A stretch of DNA of 64,000 nucleotides from Alistipes sp. ZOR0009 (GCF_000798815.1 NZ_JTLD01000017.1:1-64000); one strand, 5' to 3'; shown: positions 55,010-64,000, numbered from the stretch's first letter. Program-made: numbers and translations. The notes: generated from the sequence alone by a model not told the origin.

Positions 55010-55149
55010 GTTGATTGTTTGCTATTTCTTCTGGAGAAGAATATATTTTGTTGTTAAATGGTGTAGTCCGATTTAAAGGTATTTATATGTTTTTATTGTG
55101 ACTTTACTACTCTGTAGGATATCATGATGTGCTACTTAATTCATTTTGC

Positions 55150-55157
55150 TACTTTTG
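55150..55157 (+). promoter_or_regulatory. -7 element, plus-strand flippase operon
   Basis: TACTTTTG, identical to the -7 element of the opposite-strand polysaccharide operon, 21 bp before the ATG at 55179. Confidence 0.45.
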
Positions 55158-55178
55158 CTTGTTAAATACACTACAAAA

Positions 55179-56633
55179 ATGGCTTTAAAGAAGAAGACGC
55201 TGCATGGGTTTGGGTGGAGTTTTGCGGATAATATAGGTAACCAAGGTATTACATTTCTGGTTACGCTCGTTTTAGCAAGGTTGCTTACGCCTGCAGATTT
55301 TGGTCTTGTGGCCATGATTGCTGTTTTTACGGCTATTTCTAACACGTTTATAGATAGCGGGTTTACCACTGCGTTAATACGCAAGATGGATTGTACGCAG
55401 AAGGATTATAGTACCGTCTTTTATTTTAATTTGGCGGTTGGCTTTATTCTGTTCATAGCGCTCTACTTTGCCGCACCAGCGTTAAGTATTTTTTACAAGC
55501 AACCAGAGCTAACAGATATAACTCGAGTTTTGGCTTTTGGCATAATTCTTAGCTCCTTATCCGTAATTCAGCGAACTATACTTACTAAAAGAATAGATTT
55601 TAAGCTACAAACGAAAGTTTCCTTGATCTCTTCGGTGCTAAGTGGAGGCGTTGGTGTCGGCATGGCGTTTGGCGGTTTTGGGGTTTGGAGTCTGGTTGGA
55701 CAGCAGCTTGGGCGACAGCTTTTTCAAAGCTTGCTACTTTGGGTTATGAATCGTTGGCGTCCTTCTTTGGTGTTCAGCGTGGACTCGTTCCGAGAGCTTT
55801 TTGGCTTTGGATCAAAAATTCTTGCCTCTTCGCTGCTTGATACTATCTATAAAAATATCAATACGTTGATTATTGGTAAATTCTTTTCGTCGGCCACGTT
55901 GGGATACTATGCAAATGCCGATAAGTTTCAGGCTGTTTTTTCTGCAAATCTGACGCAAACAATACAGCGCGTAAGCTATCCAGTCTTATCCTCCATTCAG
56001 GACGAATCAGCAAAGTTGAAGCAGGCTTACAGAAAGCTGATTATTAATACGATGATGGGTACATTTGCTTTGATGCTAGGTTTGGCAGCATGCGCAAAAT
56101 CTGTCATTTTAATATCCATAGGGTATCAATGGGAGCCTGTAGTTCCCTACCTACAGCTTCTTTGCCTATCGGGCATGCTATACCCTCTGCACGCCATCAA
56201 CCTAAATATTATAAATGTGAAAGGTCGTTCTGATCTCTTTTTGAAGTTAGAAGTTCTTAAGAAGATAATCGCAGTGCCAGTTCTTGTTGTTGGTGTGTTT
56301 TGGGGGGTTTATGCGCTTTTAGTAGGCATGGTGGTAACATCTGTAGTATCTTACTTCTTAAATAGCTACTATTCGGCACGCTTGATAGACTATCCTACGC
56401 GCGAGCAGCTAGCTGATATTGCTCCGTTGTTGGGTATTTCGACGCTTGTTGGTTTGGTGATGTGGAGCGTTACCTTTCTAAATTGGAATCTTTTTGCAAC
56501 CTTAGCGGTTCAATTGCTAGTTGGGTTAACTCTCTCATATGTAATATACGACAGACTTAAAGTTACAGAGTTTTTAGAGTTAAAAGCTGTGATTGTTGGT
56601 TCTATAAAAAGAATAAGAAATGAACGACGCTAA
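55179..56633 (+). CDS. Polysaccharide flippase (WzxC-like, MOP superfamily)
   Basis: A 484-residue membrane protein with the N-terminal GFGWSFADNIGNQGITFLV and the ARLLTPADFGLVAMIAVF block characteristic of WzxC-type exporters, and about fourteen hydrophobic helices. A second flippase in the same locus suggests either two polymers or a lineage-specific replacement. The ATG at 55179 is preferred to a start at 55146 that precedes the -7 element. It overlaps the downstream aminotransferase by 14 bp. Confidence 0.87.
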   Translation: MALKKKTLHGFGWSFADNIGNQGITFLVTLVLARLLTPADFGLVAMIAVFTAISNTFIDSGFTTALIRKMDCTQKDYSTVFYFNLAVGFILFIALYFAAPALSIFYKQPELTDITRVLAFGIILSSLSVIQRTILTKRIDFKLQTKVSLISSVLSGGVGVGMAFGGFGVWSLVGQQLGRQLFQSLLLWVMNRWRPSLVFSVDSFRELFGFGSKILASSLLDTIYKNINTLIIGKFFSSATLGYYANADKFQAVFSANLTQTIQRVSYPVLSSIQDESAKLKQAYRKLIINTMMGTFALMLGLAACAKSVILISIGYQWEPVVPYLQLLCLSGMLYPLHAINLNIINVKGRSDLFLKLEVLKKIIAVPVLVVGVFWGVYALLVGMVVTSVVSYFLNSYYSARLIDYPTREQLADIAPLLGISTLVGLVMWSVTFLNWNLFATLAVQLLVGLTLSYVIYDRLKVTEFLELKAVIVGSIKRIRNERR

Positions 56634-57738
56634 AAAGAATATAACGGTAACCTCTCCCCTACTTCCTCCTTTAGAGGAGTTTATGCCTTACCTTCAGGAT
56701 ATATGGGAGCGTCATTGGTTGACAAATAATGGGCATTACCACCAGGAGTTAGAACGAGAGCTCTGTGAATATTTGGGGGTTAAGTATATTTCTGTTTTTT
56801 CTAATGGAACATTGGCTCTGATTACCGCTTTGCAGGCGCTACGAATTACAGGCGAAGTAATCACAACACCATACAGCTTTGTGGCAACTACACATTCGCT
56901 TTGGTGGAATGGTATAAAGCCTGTTTTTGTGGATGTTGAGCCAAAAACATTTAATATCGATCCTGAAAAAATAGAGGCAGCCATAACGCCAAAAACAACG
57001 GCCATTATGCCGGTGCACGTGTATGGAAATCCCTGTAATATAGATAAAATTCAGCAGATTGCAGATACCTATGGTTTGAAGGTTATTTACGATGCTGCTC
57101 ATGCTTTTGGTGTAAAGGAAGGCGGTAAATCGGTTTTAAATTTTGGTGATTTATCGATTTTGAGCTTCCATGCTACTAAGGTTTTTTCTACTATTGAAGG
57201 AGGCGCTATCGTATGTCATGACGAAAAGATGAAGCAGCGCATAGACTACCTAAAAAACTTTGGTTTTGCTGATGAGGTAACTGTGGTTGCTCCAGGTATA
57301 AATGCAAAGCTAAACGAGGTTCAATCTGCCTTTGGTTTAATGTCTTTAAAGCATGTTGATGCAGCTATCGCAAAGCGTAAAATAATATCAGAGGAATATA
57401 GGGCCGGTTTAGCAGGTATCGCTGGCTTATCTTTTATTTCGGAAGTAGATAATGTTCAGCACAACTACTCCTACTTCCCTATTTTTATTGATGCCGAAAA
57501 ATTTGGAATGGAGCGTGATGAACTTTACTCCGCTCTACAGAAGGATGGAATTTATGGGCGTCGATATTTTTACCCGTTGATTAGTAGTTTTTCCACTTAC
57601 CGAGGACTTCCTTCTGCTTCTGTTGACAACCTTCCTGTTGCTAACCGTGCAGCAAATCAGGTTATCTGCTTACCGTTGCATCAAAATATTACGGATGAAG
57701 AGGTTGACCGAATTATTAAGGCAATTATCAAGAGGTAG
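56620..57738 (+). CDS. PLP-dependent sugar aminotransferase (VioA/FdtB-like)
   Basis: A 372-residue DegT/DnrJ/EryC1/StrS enzyme. The PLP lysine is Lys187 in SFHATKVFSTIEGG, the form seen in dTDP-keto-sugar transaminases such as VioA and FdtB. The DAAHAFG block is at 158-164. It would aminate a 3- or 4-keto-6-deoxy sugar nucleotide, but no dTDP-glucose synthesis genes are in the window, so its substrate would come from elsewhere in the genome. It starts within the end of the flippase gene. Confidence 0.87.
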   Translation: MNDAKKNITVTSPLLPPLEEFMPYLQDIWERHWLTNNGHYHQELERELCEYLGVKYISVFSNGTLALITALQALRITGEVITTPYSFVATTHSLWWNGIKPVFVDVEPKTFNIDPEKIEAAITPKTTAIMPVHVYGNPCNIDKIQQIADTYGLKVIYDAAHAFGVKEGGKSVLNFGDLSILSFHATKVFSTIEGGAIVCHDEKMKQRIDYLKNFGFADEVTVVAPGINAKLNEVQSAFGLMSLKHVDAAIAKRKIISEEYRAGLAGIAGLSFISEVDNVQHNYSYFPIFIDAEKFGMERDELYSALQKDGIYGRRYFYPLISSFSTYRGLPSASVDNLPVANRAANQVICLPLHQNITDEEVDRIIKAIIKR

Positions 57739-57784
57739 CGGCTTATTATATAAAGTTGTCGTCTTTCAAACTTAAAAAATCTGA

Positions 57785-58726
57785 ATGAAGGTTTCCGTTA
57801 AAATGCTGACCTACAACCATGAACTTTATGTTGCTCAGGCAATAGAAGGTGTTTTGGCGCAGGTTACTGATTTTCCTGTTGAGCTTATAGTTGGGGATGA
57901 TGCTTCAAGGGACGCAACTGCAGATATTATACGCGATTATGCATCTCGTTACCCGCAAATAAAGGCGACTTTGAGAACTGCCAATGTGGGGATGGTTGAA
58001 AATTTTTTTAGCCTAGACTCTGAGGTTGATGGTGATTTTATTGCTTTTTGCGAAGGCGATGACTACTGGGATGATCCCTATAAGCTCCAAAAGCAGGTGG
58101 ATTTTTTGTGTAAAAATCGGGATTACGCAATTGTTTATACCAATGTAAGGCAGTATGTTCAGAATGTGGGGTTTAAAAAGGAAATCCCTGCGGCTAGCTA
58201 TTCTGGTTTTGTTTTGAGGGAGCTACTTAAAGGAGCGTTTATGTCAACGGTTACCGTAATGGTTCGTTCCTCTGCCTATAATGAGGTAAAAGAATCGGTA
58301 TATCAGGTTATCAGCGAGCGCAGCTTAAGAATGATAGACTATCCTCTTTGGATTGAAATAGCAAGCAAGTATAAGGTGCATCATCTTAATGATTTTACTG
58401 CTGTTTATCGAATTTTAGGAGAATCAGCTTCTCATTCAATTGATCCTGAGCGACAGATCAAGTTTATAGAGTCGGTACTCGATGTTATTTCCCACTACTC
58501 CAATCAGTTTTCGTTAGCTTATATGGCGGAGCCTGGCATTGCCTCTAAGCTTCTGACTATTTACAGAATTGCGTTGATATATAAGTTACCAGATACTTCG
58601 AAGTATCGAAAACAGTTTTTAAAAGCCAAAAGCAGCACTTTGAAGATGAAGGTATATAACTTTATGGCTCGTTTTACTTTAACCGAGAATATTTTAAGGT
58701 ATTTGCTACGAACTTTTACAAAATAA
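57785..58726 (+). CDS. Glycosyltransferase, GT2 family
   Basis: A 313-residue GT-A enzyme. The N-terminal SVKMLTYNHELYVAQAIEGVL and the DXD-like EGDDYWDDPYKLQKQVD (near residues 92-108) are typical of GT2. The C-terminal third is basic and may sit on the membrane surface. It adds one sugar to the repeat unit. Last gene of the short plus-strand group; a strong bidirectional terminator follows. ATG start, 46 bp after the aminotransferase. Confidence 0.88.
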   Translation: MKVSVKMLTYNHELYVAQAIEGVLAQVTDFPVELIVGDDASRDATADIIRDYASRYPQIKATLRTANVGMVENFFSLDSEVDGDFIAFCEGDDYWDDPYKLQKQVDFLCKNRDYAIVYTNVRQYVQNVGFKKEIPAASYSGFVLRELLKGAFMSTVTVMVRSSAYNEVKESVYQVISERSLRMIDYPLWIEIASKYKVHHLNDFTAVYRILGESASHSIDPERQIKFIESVLDVISHYSNQFSLAYMAEPGIASKLLTIYRIALIYKLPDTSKYRKQFLKAKSSTLKMKVYNFMARFTLTENILRYLLRTFTK

Positions 58727-58750
58727 AAAGGCGGTGTTAACCGCCTTTTT
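58725..58750. terminator. Bidirectional terminator between GT2 and wzc-like genes
   Basis: AAAAAGGCGGT and ACCGCCTTTTT form a stem with a 4-base loop, with A-run and T-run on both sides. It separates convergent transcription. Confidence 0.9.
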
Positions 58751-58762
58751 ATTTTGTATGTA

Positions 58763-61111
58763 TTAGTTTTCGTAGTATTCGTGGTTATTTTCCTTGTTAT
58801 ACTTATAGCGATATTTGCTATAGTAGGCATGGCTCTTTTTGGAATCGAAATCATTAACAACAAGTGCTAGCTTATTATTAAGGGTGGTATGTAGGTCTTT
58901 GCAGTAGTCCACAACATCTTTAGGAGATACTCCTATTCGGGTAACAAATAGCACCAAATCAACATTGTTGAAGATAATCCTAGCGTCTGTAACAATGCCA
59001 ATAGGAGGCGTATCAATGATTATACAGTCATAAGTTTTGCGGGCAATACTAAAGAACTCATCCATTTTTGGCGATCCTATAAGCTCAGATGGGTTTGGGG
59101 GAATAGCACCAGATACGGCTAACCATAGGTTGGTAATATCTGTCGGTTTTATGGCATCCTCAAAAGTGCTCTGATTGCTTAGGTAGCTGCTAATTCCTTT
59201 ATGGTTAGTTGTTTCAAAAACTGTTTGAATCTTAGGCTTTCTAAGGTCGAGACCTATAAGTAGCGTCTTTTTTCCAGAGGAAGCAAAAATAGCAGCCAAG
59301 TTAGTGGCACAAAAAGTCTTACCCTCTCCGCTTATTAGAGATGAAACCATTATTACTTTGCTTTTGTTGTCGTTTAGAACAAAGTTAATATTGGTGCGAA
59401 GCGTTCTAAAAGACTCAGAGAGTCGCGATTTTGGACGTTCTTTTACGGGTAGGTCTATTTTGAATGTCGAATGGTCTAAAGTAGCAAGTAACGGAACATT
59501 TGATAGCTTTTTGGTGAGATCCTTTATGGCTCGTATTTTATTGTCAAAATAATCCCGTAGAATAATGGTTATTAGTGGAATTAGCAGCCCTAAGATAAAA
59601 CCTAAAACATAGTTCATTTTTGGCTTTGGCTGCTTAAGAACAGCGTTGATAGGCAGTGCTGGATCAACAATTTTACAATCGGAGATATTGGAAGCTTTGG
59701 CTATGGATGCCTCCGATTTTTTTTCTAGCAGGTAGGTGTACATCTTGTCGAGCAAGTCGTATACCTTGGTTTTATTGAAGAGTTGCTGCTCATTAGATGG
59801 TAAAAGGGCAATTTTTGATTCTATATTGCCAACCTGCTCGTTGATATCATCGTTAGCCAGCTTATTTGTTGCTAAAAGGCTGTTTACCTTTTCAGTAAGC
59901 CCATTTTTTACATTTCTAATTTTACCATCGAGCTGAATTAGAGTCGGGTTATTATCTTTTAAGCTAAGCTTTAGGTTTTGGCGTTCATTACTTAATGTCG
60001 AAAGCTCATTTAGTAAGTTAGCCAGCTGTATATCGTTTATCCCTAGCGTATAAGGGGCTACCACATCTGTGTAGCTATCTCTTTTGGCTAGGTAGGTCTT
60101 TAAGTAGCTGTAGTAGCGTTTGTTGATATCTATGGTTGCCTTATTTGTTTGGAGCTCCTTCATTTTGTCCAGCAGCATGCTAGACTCTTTGTTTACATCT
60201 AAGATGCGGTTTTCTACCCTAAAATTTCGAAGGTTAACTTCTGCCTTTTTTAGAGAATCTCGCATTCCAAAAAGTTGATCATCAATAAAATTGATTGTGT
60301 TTTTAGCGATTTGATTCTTCTCTTCAAGGCTTTGAGATATGTACGTTTGAATAAGCTTATTTAGGTAGTCAGCCTCTTGTTCGGCAGATTCTCCTGTCGA
60401 GGAAAGGCTTATTAGCGATGCGTTTTTATCAACAAGGTTTATAGTCACTCTTGACTGGTAAAGTTTTGCAAGGCTATTTAAATCGTTTTTGGTAAGGATA
60501 AAGGTTCGTCCTATAGCCGCCTCTTTGTTGAAGAAGGAGGTCGGAGTTATCGTGAATCCAAAATTGTTTAGCTTGATAAGCTGCCCAAAGCTGTATGCCT
60601 TTTCAGATTCATGGTCATCCGTTTTTACTTCAAACCTGTTTTCGCCTATGAATGTGATGAATATATTTTTTCCTGTTGGGTTAACGCAGGTTGTGTCGTA
60701 GGTAATATTAAATGGGAAATCTTTATAAATAACGTTGTGCCTAACCATGCGCTTGCCAAGCAGCTTGTAGGTAGTTTTAAACTCTGGAAGATCTTTTACT
60801 GTGTTGAATGCTAGTGTATAAGATTTTAGTATTCCAATTTCGTTTTGAATACTTTTCGTGTTATTTACTAAGCTCAGTTCGCTTAGCAGCGCTTCGGCTC
60901 CACTGCTGCTTCTATTCTTATCATCTCTTATAAGTATGGTAGCGTCTACCTGATAAACATTATGGGTCGATTTTGTTAGAATATATGCCAAAGCCATGCA
61001 TACAACTAGAGAAATCGCAAACCAGTACCAGTAGCGGAGTGTTAGATTTACATATTTCTTAATATCAAGCGTTTCTTCTGCTAGCAGTTGTTCTATTTCC
61101 TTTGCGTCCAT
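58763..61111 (-). CDS. wzc: Polysaccharide co-polymerase and tyrosine autokinase (Wzc-like)
   Basis: A 782-residue protein: two membrane helices (about residues 31-50 and 505-525) flank a periplasmic coiled-coil Wzz domain, and a cytoplasmic BY-kinase follows. Walker A is SGEGKT (594-599), Walker A' LIGLDLRKP (618-626) and Walker B IIIDTPP (697-703). The C-terminal tail has seven tyrosines in its last 20 residues (763, 764, 767, 769, 771, 779, 780), the expected autophosphorylation cluster. It controls chain length and export together with Wza, encoded 3 bp upstream. ATG start. Confidence 0.93.
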   Translation of the reverse strand: MDAKEIEQLLAEETLDIKKYVNLTLRYWYWFAISLVVCMALAYILTKSTHNVYQVDATILIRDDKNRSSSGAEALLSELSLVNNTKSIQNEIGILKSYTLAFNTVKDLPEFKTTYKLLGKRMVRHNVIYKDFPFNITYDTTCVNPTGKNIFITFIGENRFEVKTDDHESEKAYSFGQLIKLNNFGFTITPTSFFNKEAAIGRTFILTKNDLNSLAKLYQSRVTINLVDKNASLISLSSTGESAEQEADYLNKLIQTYISQSLEEKNQIAKNTINFIDDQLFGMRDSLKKAEVNLRNFRVENRILDVNKESSMLLDKMKELQTNKATIDINKRYYSYLKTYLAKRDSYTDVVAPYTLGINDIQLANLLNELSTLSNERQNLKLSLKDNNPTLIQLDGKIRNVKNGLTEKVNSLLATNKLANDDINEQVGNIESKIALLPSNEQQLFNKTKVYDLLDKMYTYLLEKKSEASIAKASNISDCKIVDPALPINAVLKQPKPKMNYVLGFILGLLIPLITIILRDYFDNKIRAIKDLTKKLSNVPLLATLDHSTFKIDLPVKERPKSRLSESFRTLRTNINFVLNDNKSKVIMVSSLISGEGKTFCATNLAAIFASSGKKTLLIGLDLRKPKIQTVFETTNHKGISSYLSNQSTFEDAIKPTDITNLWLAVSGAIPPNPSELIGSPKMDEFFSIARKTYDCIIIDTPPIGIVTDARIIFNNVDLVLFVTRIGVSPKDVVDYCKDLHTTLNNKLALVVNDFDSKKSHAYYSKYRYKYNKENNHEYYEN

Positions 61112-61114
61112 AAT

Positions 61115-61885
61115 TTATTTTGCCATGAAGTTTAGAAGTAGAACTAACGTAGAGATTGAGCTAAGGAATATCGAGTAGGTTGGGATATTCATTTGGGTTG
61201 TTTTTCCTTTTCGAGGATCGACAATTACTACATCGCCAGGGGTTAGGTAGTATCCTTGGTTGGAAAGTATCATTTTTGAGGTTAAGTCTACGGGAATGGT
61301 TATGCTTTCACCATTAATATTACGTACAATGGTTACAGCCTTGCGATCTGCAAAATCAGATAAGTCGCCAGCTTGCGCAATGGCTTCGAGGATAGTTAGC
61401 TTATCGTGGTAGTTGGTTATAACGGCAGGACGCTTCACCTCTCCTATTACTGTAACCCTAAAACTCATAAGCTTAACAACAACAACGGCATCGTTTACGA
61501 ATTCCGAGGCTTTTCTTTTTATGTCGGCTGATGCCTGCGAAATACTTTTACCGCCAACCTTTACAAGACCAATAAGGGGAACCTCTACGTATCCAGAGTC
61601 GTTAACGGAATAGGTGTTGACGTAAATACCGCTTTCCGAGTTCATTATATTTCCTTGGTTGCCTGTGTTTAGGCTGTTTGAAAAGATGGAGTTCACCTCT
61701 TTATTCAAAAGGCTAGATATTTGAATGTAAATTTCATCTTTTGGGGTGATTTTATACTCTTGCGGTTCCATTTTGTAGGAAGGAGCAGGTTTTCCCTGCA
61801 TGTAAAGCAGCTGGTTGTGCTTATTGCACGAAAAGAGCAGCATCGCTAGAATTAAAATGCCAGCCAATAAATATCCCTTATGCAT
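61115..61885 (-). CDS. wza: Polysaccharide export lipoprotein (Wza-like)
   Basis: A 256-residue outer-membrane lipoprotein with lipobox LLFSC (Cys20), a polysaccharide-export domain (EYKITPKDEIYIQISSLL) and one SLBB domain (VTVIGEVKRPAVITNYHDKLTILEAIAQAGDL). A C-terminal hydrophobic helix (IFLSSISTLVLLLNF) would cross the outer membrane. Shorter than E. coli Wza, as is common for Bacteroidetes homologues. It is the first gene of the wza-wzc pair, 3 bp from wzc. ATG start. Confidence 0.9.
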   Translation of the reverse strand: MHKGYLLAGILILAMLLFSCNKHNQLLYMQGKPAPSYKMEPQEYKITPKDEIYIQISSLLNKEVNSIFSNSLNTGNQGNIMNSESGIYVNTYSVNDSGYVEVPLIGLVKVGGKSISQASADIKRKASEFVNDAVVVVKLMSFRVTVIGEVKRPAVITNYHDKLTILEAIAQAGDLSDFADRKAVTIVRNINGESITIPVDLTSKMILSNQGYYLTPGDVVIVDPRKGKTTQMNIPTYSIFLSSISTLVLLLNFMAK

Positions 61886-61940
61886 GTTTTAAAAAATTAC
61901 GGCGATAAAAATAGCTATTTATAGTATTGGTAGATAGAAA

Positions 61941-61974
61941 AAAAGAGTAGATGTAGGTACATCCACTCTTTTTT
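61941..61974 (-). terminator. Terminator after the ROK gene
   Basis: A 10-bp stem with one mismatch (GAGTAGATGT / ACATCCACTC) and a 4-base loop, followed on the minus strand by a long T-run. It lies 20 bp past the ROK kinase stop, upstream of wza. Confidence 0.8.
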
Positions 61975-61993
61975 ATGTTAATAAATGAGCTAT

Positions 61994-62956
61994 CTAGTTT
62001 AATTCGGCCCAAGCAAGCGCGGCTGCTCCAAGTACAGCTGCATTCTTATCGTTGAGTTCAGATAGAAGTACCTTTATTTTATCCTTATAGATAAAGCAGA
62101 GGTTCTCTTCCATGTAACGCTTGGTTGGTTCAAGAATGTAATCTCCTGATTTGGCAAGTCCTCCAAAAAGGAAGAAAGCTTCGGGTGTCGAAAATGCTGC
62201 AAAATCAGCAAGAGCCATACCTAGGCGTTTTCCTGTTTCTTCGAAAGCCATGAGCGCAATTTGATCGTCCTTTTGAGCTGCTTTGTAGATCTTCTCAGAG
62301 GTTACTTCCTCAAAGCTAAGTCCACGAAGCTCGCTAGGTACATTTTCATTGGCTAGAAGATCAAAAACGGTGCGCTTGATACCTGTAGCAGAAACGTAAG
62401 TCTCTAGGCATCCACGACGTCCACACCCGCACATGCGGCCGTTACGTTCAAATATTATGTGGCCAAGTTCACCTGCATTGCCATCCAGCCCGTAAACAAC
62501 CTGGTGGTTAACAACTACGCCGCTTCCTAAACCAGTTCCTAAAGTAATAACAATAAAATCTTTCATCCCTTTAGCGCCGCCGTACACCATCTCTCCTACT
62601 GCTGCTGCGTTGGCATCGTTGGTTAGCACCACCAGCTTGTCCTCGCCAAATAGCGATTTGAAGGTGGTAACAACGTTTTGCTTCCCGTTCCAGTTTAGGT
62701 TAACGGCATCTTCAATGCATCCGCTATAGTAGTTGCCATTGGGTGCTCCCATCCCAATGCCGTAAATGGCAAACTCATTGCCAAGCTCCTTCATTTTATC
62801 GTCTATAGACTTATGAAGAGCTTCTGACCAGTCCTCAAAGTTTTGGTAAGCTTGGGTTGGAATGGATCCTTCTCCATAGATGTTACCATCTTTATCTACA
62901 ATACCGTATACAGTATTTGTTCCGCCAACATCTATACCAACAACAACATTTTTCAT
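61994..62956 (-). CDS. ROK-family sugar kinase (glucokinase-like)
   Basis: A 320-residue ROK protein. The N-terminal phosphate loop GIDVGGTNT starts at residue 7, the catalytic aspartate is in VLTNDANAAA, and the zinc-binding motif CGCGRRGC is near residues 174-181. No N-terminal winged helix, so it is a kinase and not a repressor. Glucokinase or ManNAc/GlcNAc kinase activity is possible; the position next to the polysaccharide locus makes an amino-sugar substrate worth testing. ATG start. Confidence 0.88.
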   Translation of the reverse strand: MKNVVVGIDVGGTNTVYGIVDKDGNIYGEGSIPTQAYQNFEDWSEALHKSIDDKMKELGNEFAIYGIGMGAPNGNYYSGCIEDAVNLNWNGKQNVVTTFKSLFGEDKLVVLTNDANAAAVGEMVYGGAKGMKDFIVITLGTGLGSGVVVNHQVVYGLDGNAGELGHIIFERNGRMCGCGRRGCLETYVSATGIKRTVFDLLANENVPSELRGLSFEEVTSEKIYKAAQKDDQIALMAFEETGKRLGMALADFAAFSTPEAFFLFGGLAKSGDYILEPTKRYMEENLCFIYKDKIKVLLSELNDKNAAVLGAAALAWAELN

Positions 62957-63310
62957 ATAATACTTAAGGGTGAATTGGTTATTACAAAAGCGGGGCTAAT
63001 ATACAAAAACTATATACTTGTTTAAGTCGTCGCTATTTTTCGTCAGCTTTTTTTATGACACCATGATTATAAAAGGCTGTTTGTAAAATGATTATGTAAA
63101 AGTTTGATGCTTTATAACATCTCCAATTAGGTTGAAAATCATGTTACAAGGGATATTTACGGTGCCTATGCAACATTTTGCAGTAGAGAATAATGGGACC
63201 TACTCGACTGTCCCGATTGTACAAACAAGCAGTTACATATTAAAAAGATGCGCTACCATAAAAGAAGGCTCTAAATATTTCGCTACTTTTGAAATCCAAA
63301 ATAGAAAGCA
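62957..63310. other. Intergenic region between ROK gene and gldA
   Basis: 354 bases between divergent genes. It contains the gldA -7 element. A 63-codon plus-strand frame (63132-63323) overlaps the gldA start and shows no recognisable feature; I do not treat it as a gene. Confidence 0.5.
63284..63291 (+). promoter_or_regulatory. -7 element, gldA-like gene
   Basis: TACTTTTG, identical to two other candidate -7 elements in the window, 19 bp upstream of the ATG at 63311. Confidence 0.5.
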
Positions 63311-64000
63311 ATGTCGATTGTAGTTGAAGGAATTACCAAGCATTATGATACGCAAGTTGCGCTGAATGGCATTTCGTTTACCATACCTTCCAAGCAGGTT
63401 GTTGGTTTTTTGGGACCCAACGGTGCTGGAAAATCAACCATGATGAAGATACTAACAGGCTATATTCCTGCAACCTCGGGCATTGCCTTGGTTGATGGAT
63501 TTGATGTAGCTTTAAATCCGATTGAGGCGAAGCAAGTAATCGGGTATCTTCCGGAGAATAACCCTTTATACTACGATTTTTATGTAAAGGAGTATTTGGA
63601 GTTTGTGGGTAACATATACAAGGTACCAAATTTAAAGACCAGAGTTGCTGAGGTTGTTGATATGACGGGGATTGGCGACGAACAGCGAAAGAAAATAGGG
63701 TCACTATCAAAAGGGTATAAGCAGCGTGTTGGCTTGGCACAGGCGCTTATTCACGATCCTTCGGTTTTAATACTGGATGAGCCTACTTCTGGGTTAGATC
63801 CCAACCAAATTGTGGAAATTCGTTCACTTATTGAGCAAATAGGAAGAGAAAAGACGGTGATGCTTTCCACCCATATAATGCAGGAGGTGGAGGCTATATG
63901 CCAAAATATCATTATAATAGATAAAGGTAATATTGTAGCCAACGGGCCGACTAAGGAAATTGCAGGATTGGCACAAGATTCGAAGGAGGTTGTGGTGGAG
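63311..64000 (+). CDS. gldA: GldA-like ABC transporter ATP-binding protein (5' part)
   Basis: The gene runs off the right edge; the visible 230 codons are open. Residues 35-43 form Walker A (GPNGAGKST), the signature is LSKGYKQRVGLAQAL near 135-149, and Walker B is VLILDEPTSGLDP. The text is typical of the ATP-binding subunit of the Bacteroidetes GldAFG transporter, required for gliding and linked to gliding-motility protein complexes in flavobacteria. Non-gliding Bacteroidales also carry homologues, so motility is not implied. The ATG at 63311 follows a -7 element. Downstream partners are outside the window. Confidence 0.75.
   Translation, partial: MSIVVEGITKHYDTQVALNGISFTIPSKQVVGFLGPNGAGKSTMMKILTGYIPATSGIALVDGFDVALNPIEAKQVIGYLPENNPLYYDFYVKEYLEFVGNIYKVPNLKTRVAEVVDMTGIGDEQRKKIGSLSKGYKQRVGLAQALIHDPSVLILDEPTSGLDPNQIVEIRSLIEQIGREKTVMLSTHIMQEVEAICQNIIIIDKGNIVANGPTKEIAGLAQDSKEVVVE

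Noticed and set aside
63132-63323. 63-codon plus-strand frame before gldA
   Set aside because: No motif, overlaps the gldA start and its promoter element.

Overview
The window looks like a chromosomal segment of a Bacteroidetes (Bacteroidales-like) bacterium. The evidence is the gene families (DUF4271 beside hemD, GH3-family protein, UpxY antiterminator, GldA-type ABC protein, barrel-fused patatin), the near absence of Shine-Dalgarno signals, and repeated promoter-like TAnnTTTG elements upstream of genes. I see no rRNA, tRNA, CRISPR array or intact insertion sequence.

Layout. (1) 1-4.6 kb: a seven-gene arsenic operon on the minus strand, arsR-arsE-arsF-arsG-arsC-acr3-arsP. It combines inorganic As(V)/As(III) resistance with the ArsEFG module for nitroaromatic/aminoaromatic arsenicals. 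Two near-identical operator-like sites precede arsR and arsE. (2) 4.7-8.9 kb: four plus-strand genes (histidine phosphatase, GH3 protein, deoxynucleoside kinase, exported thioredoxin-fold protein). (3) 9-31.5 kb: mainly minus-strand housekeeping genes: S41 protease, yidD, rnpA, hemD, DUF4271, uvrC, ade, mnmG, ybeY, an anti-sigma-like ATPase, an EnvC-like protein, a TPR lipoprotein, dut, a flippase, a patatin/barrel protein, osmC, ruvB and nadA, with a plus-strand cyclophilin-pheS pair. Two parS-like 16-mers lie between ade and mnmG. (4) 31.5-37.9 kb: a gene-poor accessory patch with rpiB, an orphan HigB-like toxin, a decayed and an intact AAA+ ATPase, an HU-like pseudogene, hairpins and short tandem repeats. 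(5) 37.9-62 kb: a surface polysaccharide locus (Wzi, a PglF/E/D/C-like bacillosamine module, glycosyltransferases, Wzy, two flippases, WecB/WecC, UpxY, Wzc and Wza). (6) 62-64 kb: a ROK kinase and the start of a gldA-like gene cut by the window edge.

How the genes work together. In the polysaccharide locus, the dehydratase, aminotransferase and acetyltransferase would make a UDP-diacetylbacillosamine-type sugar. The PglC-like enzyme would load it on undecaprenyl phosphate, glycosyltransferases would extend it (WecB/WecC supplying UDP-ManNAcA), flippase and Wzy would translocate and polymerise it, and Wzc/Wza/Wzi would export and anchor it. UpxY probably relieves termination in a roughly 350-nt leader ahead of this operon. 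The segment from about 44 to 50 kb is visibly more AT-rich than its surroundings, as expected for an exchangeable serotype core.

No completely new multi-gene system could be established. The best leads are the ArsR double-operator arrangement, the parS pair in an origin-type gene neighbourhood, the repeat-flanked ATPase patch at 33-38 kb, and the UpxY-controlled leader.
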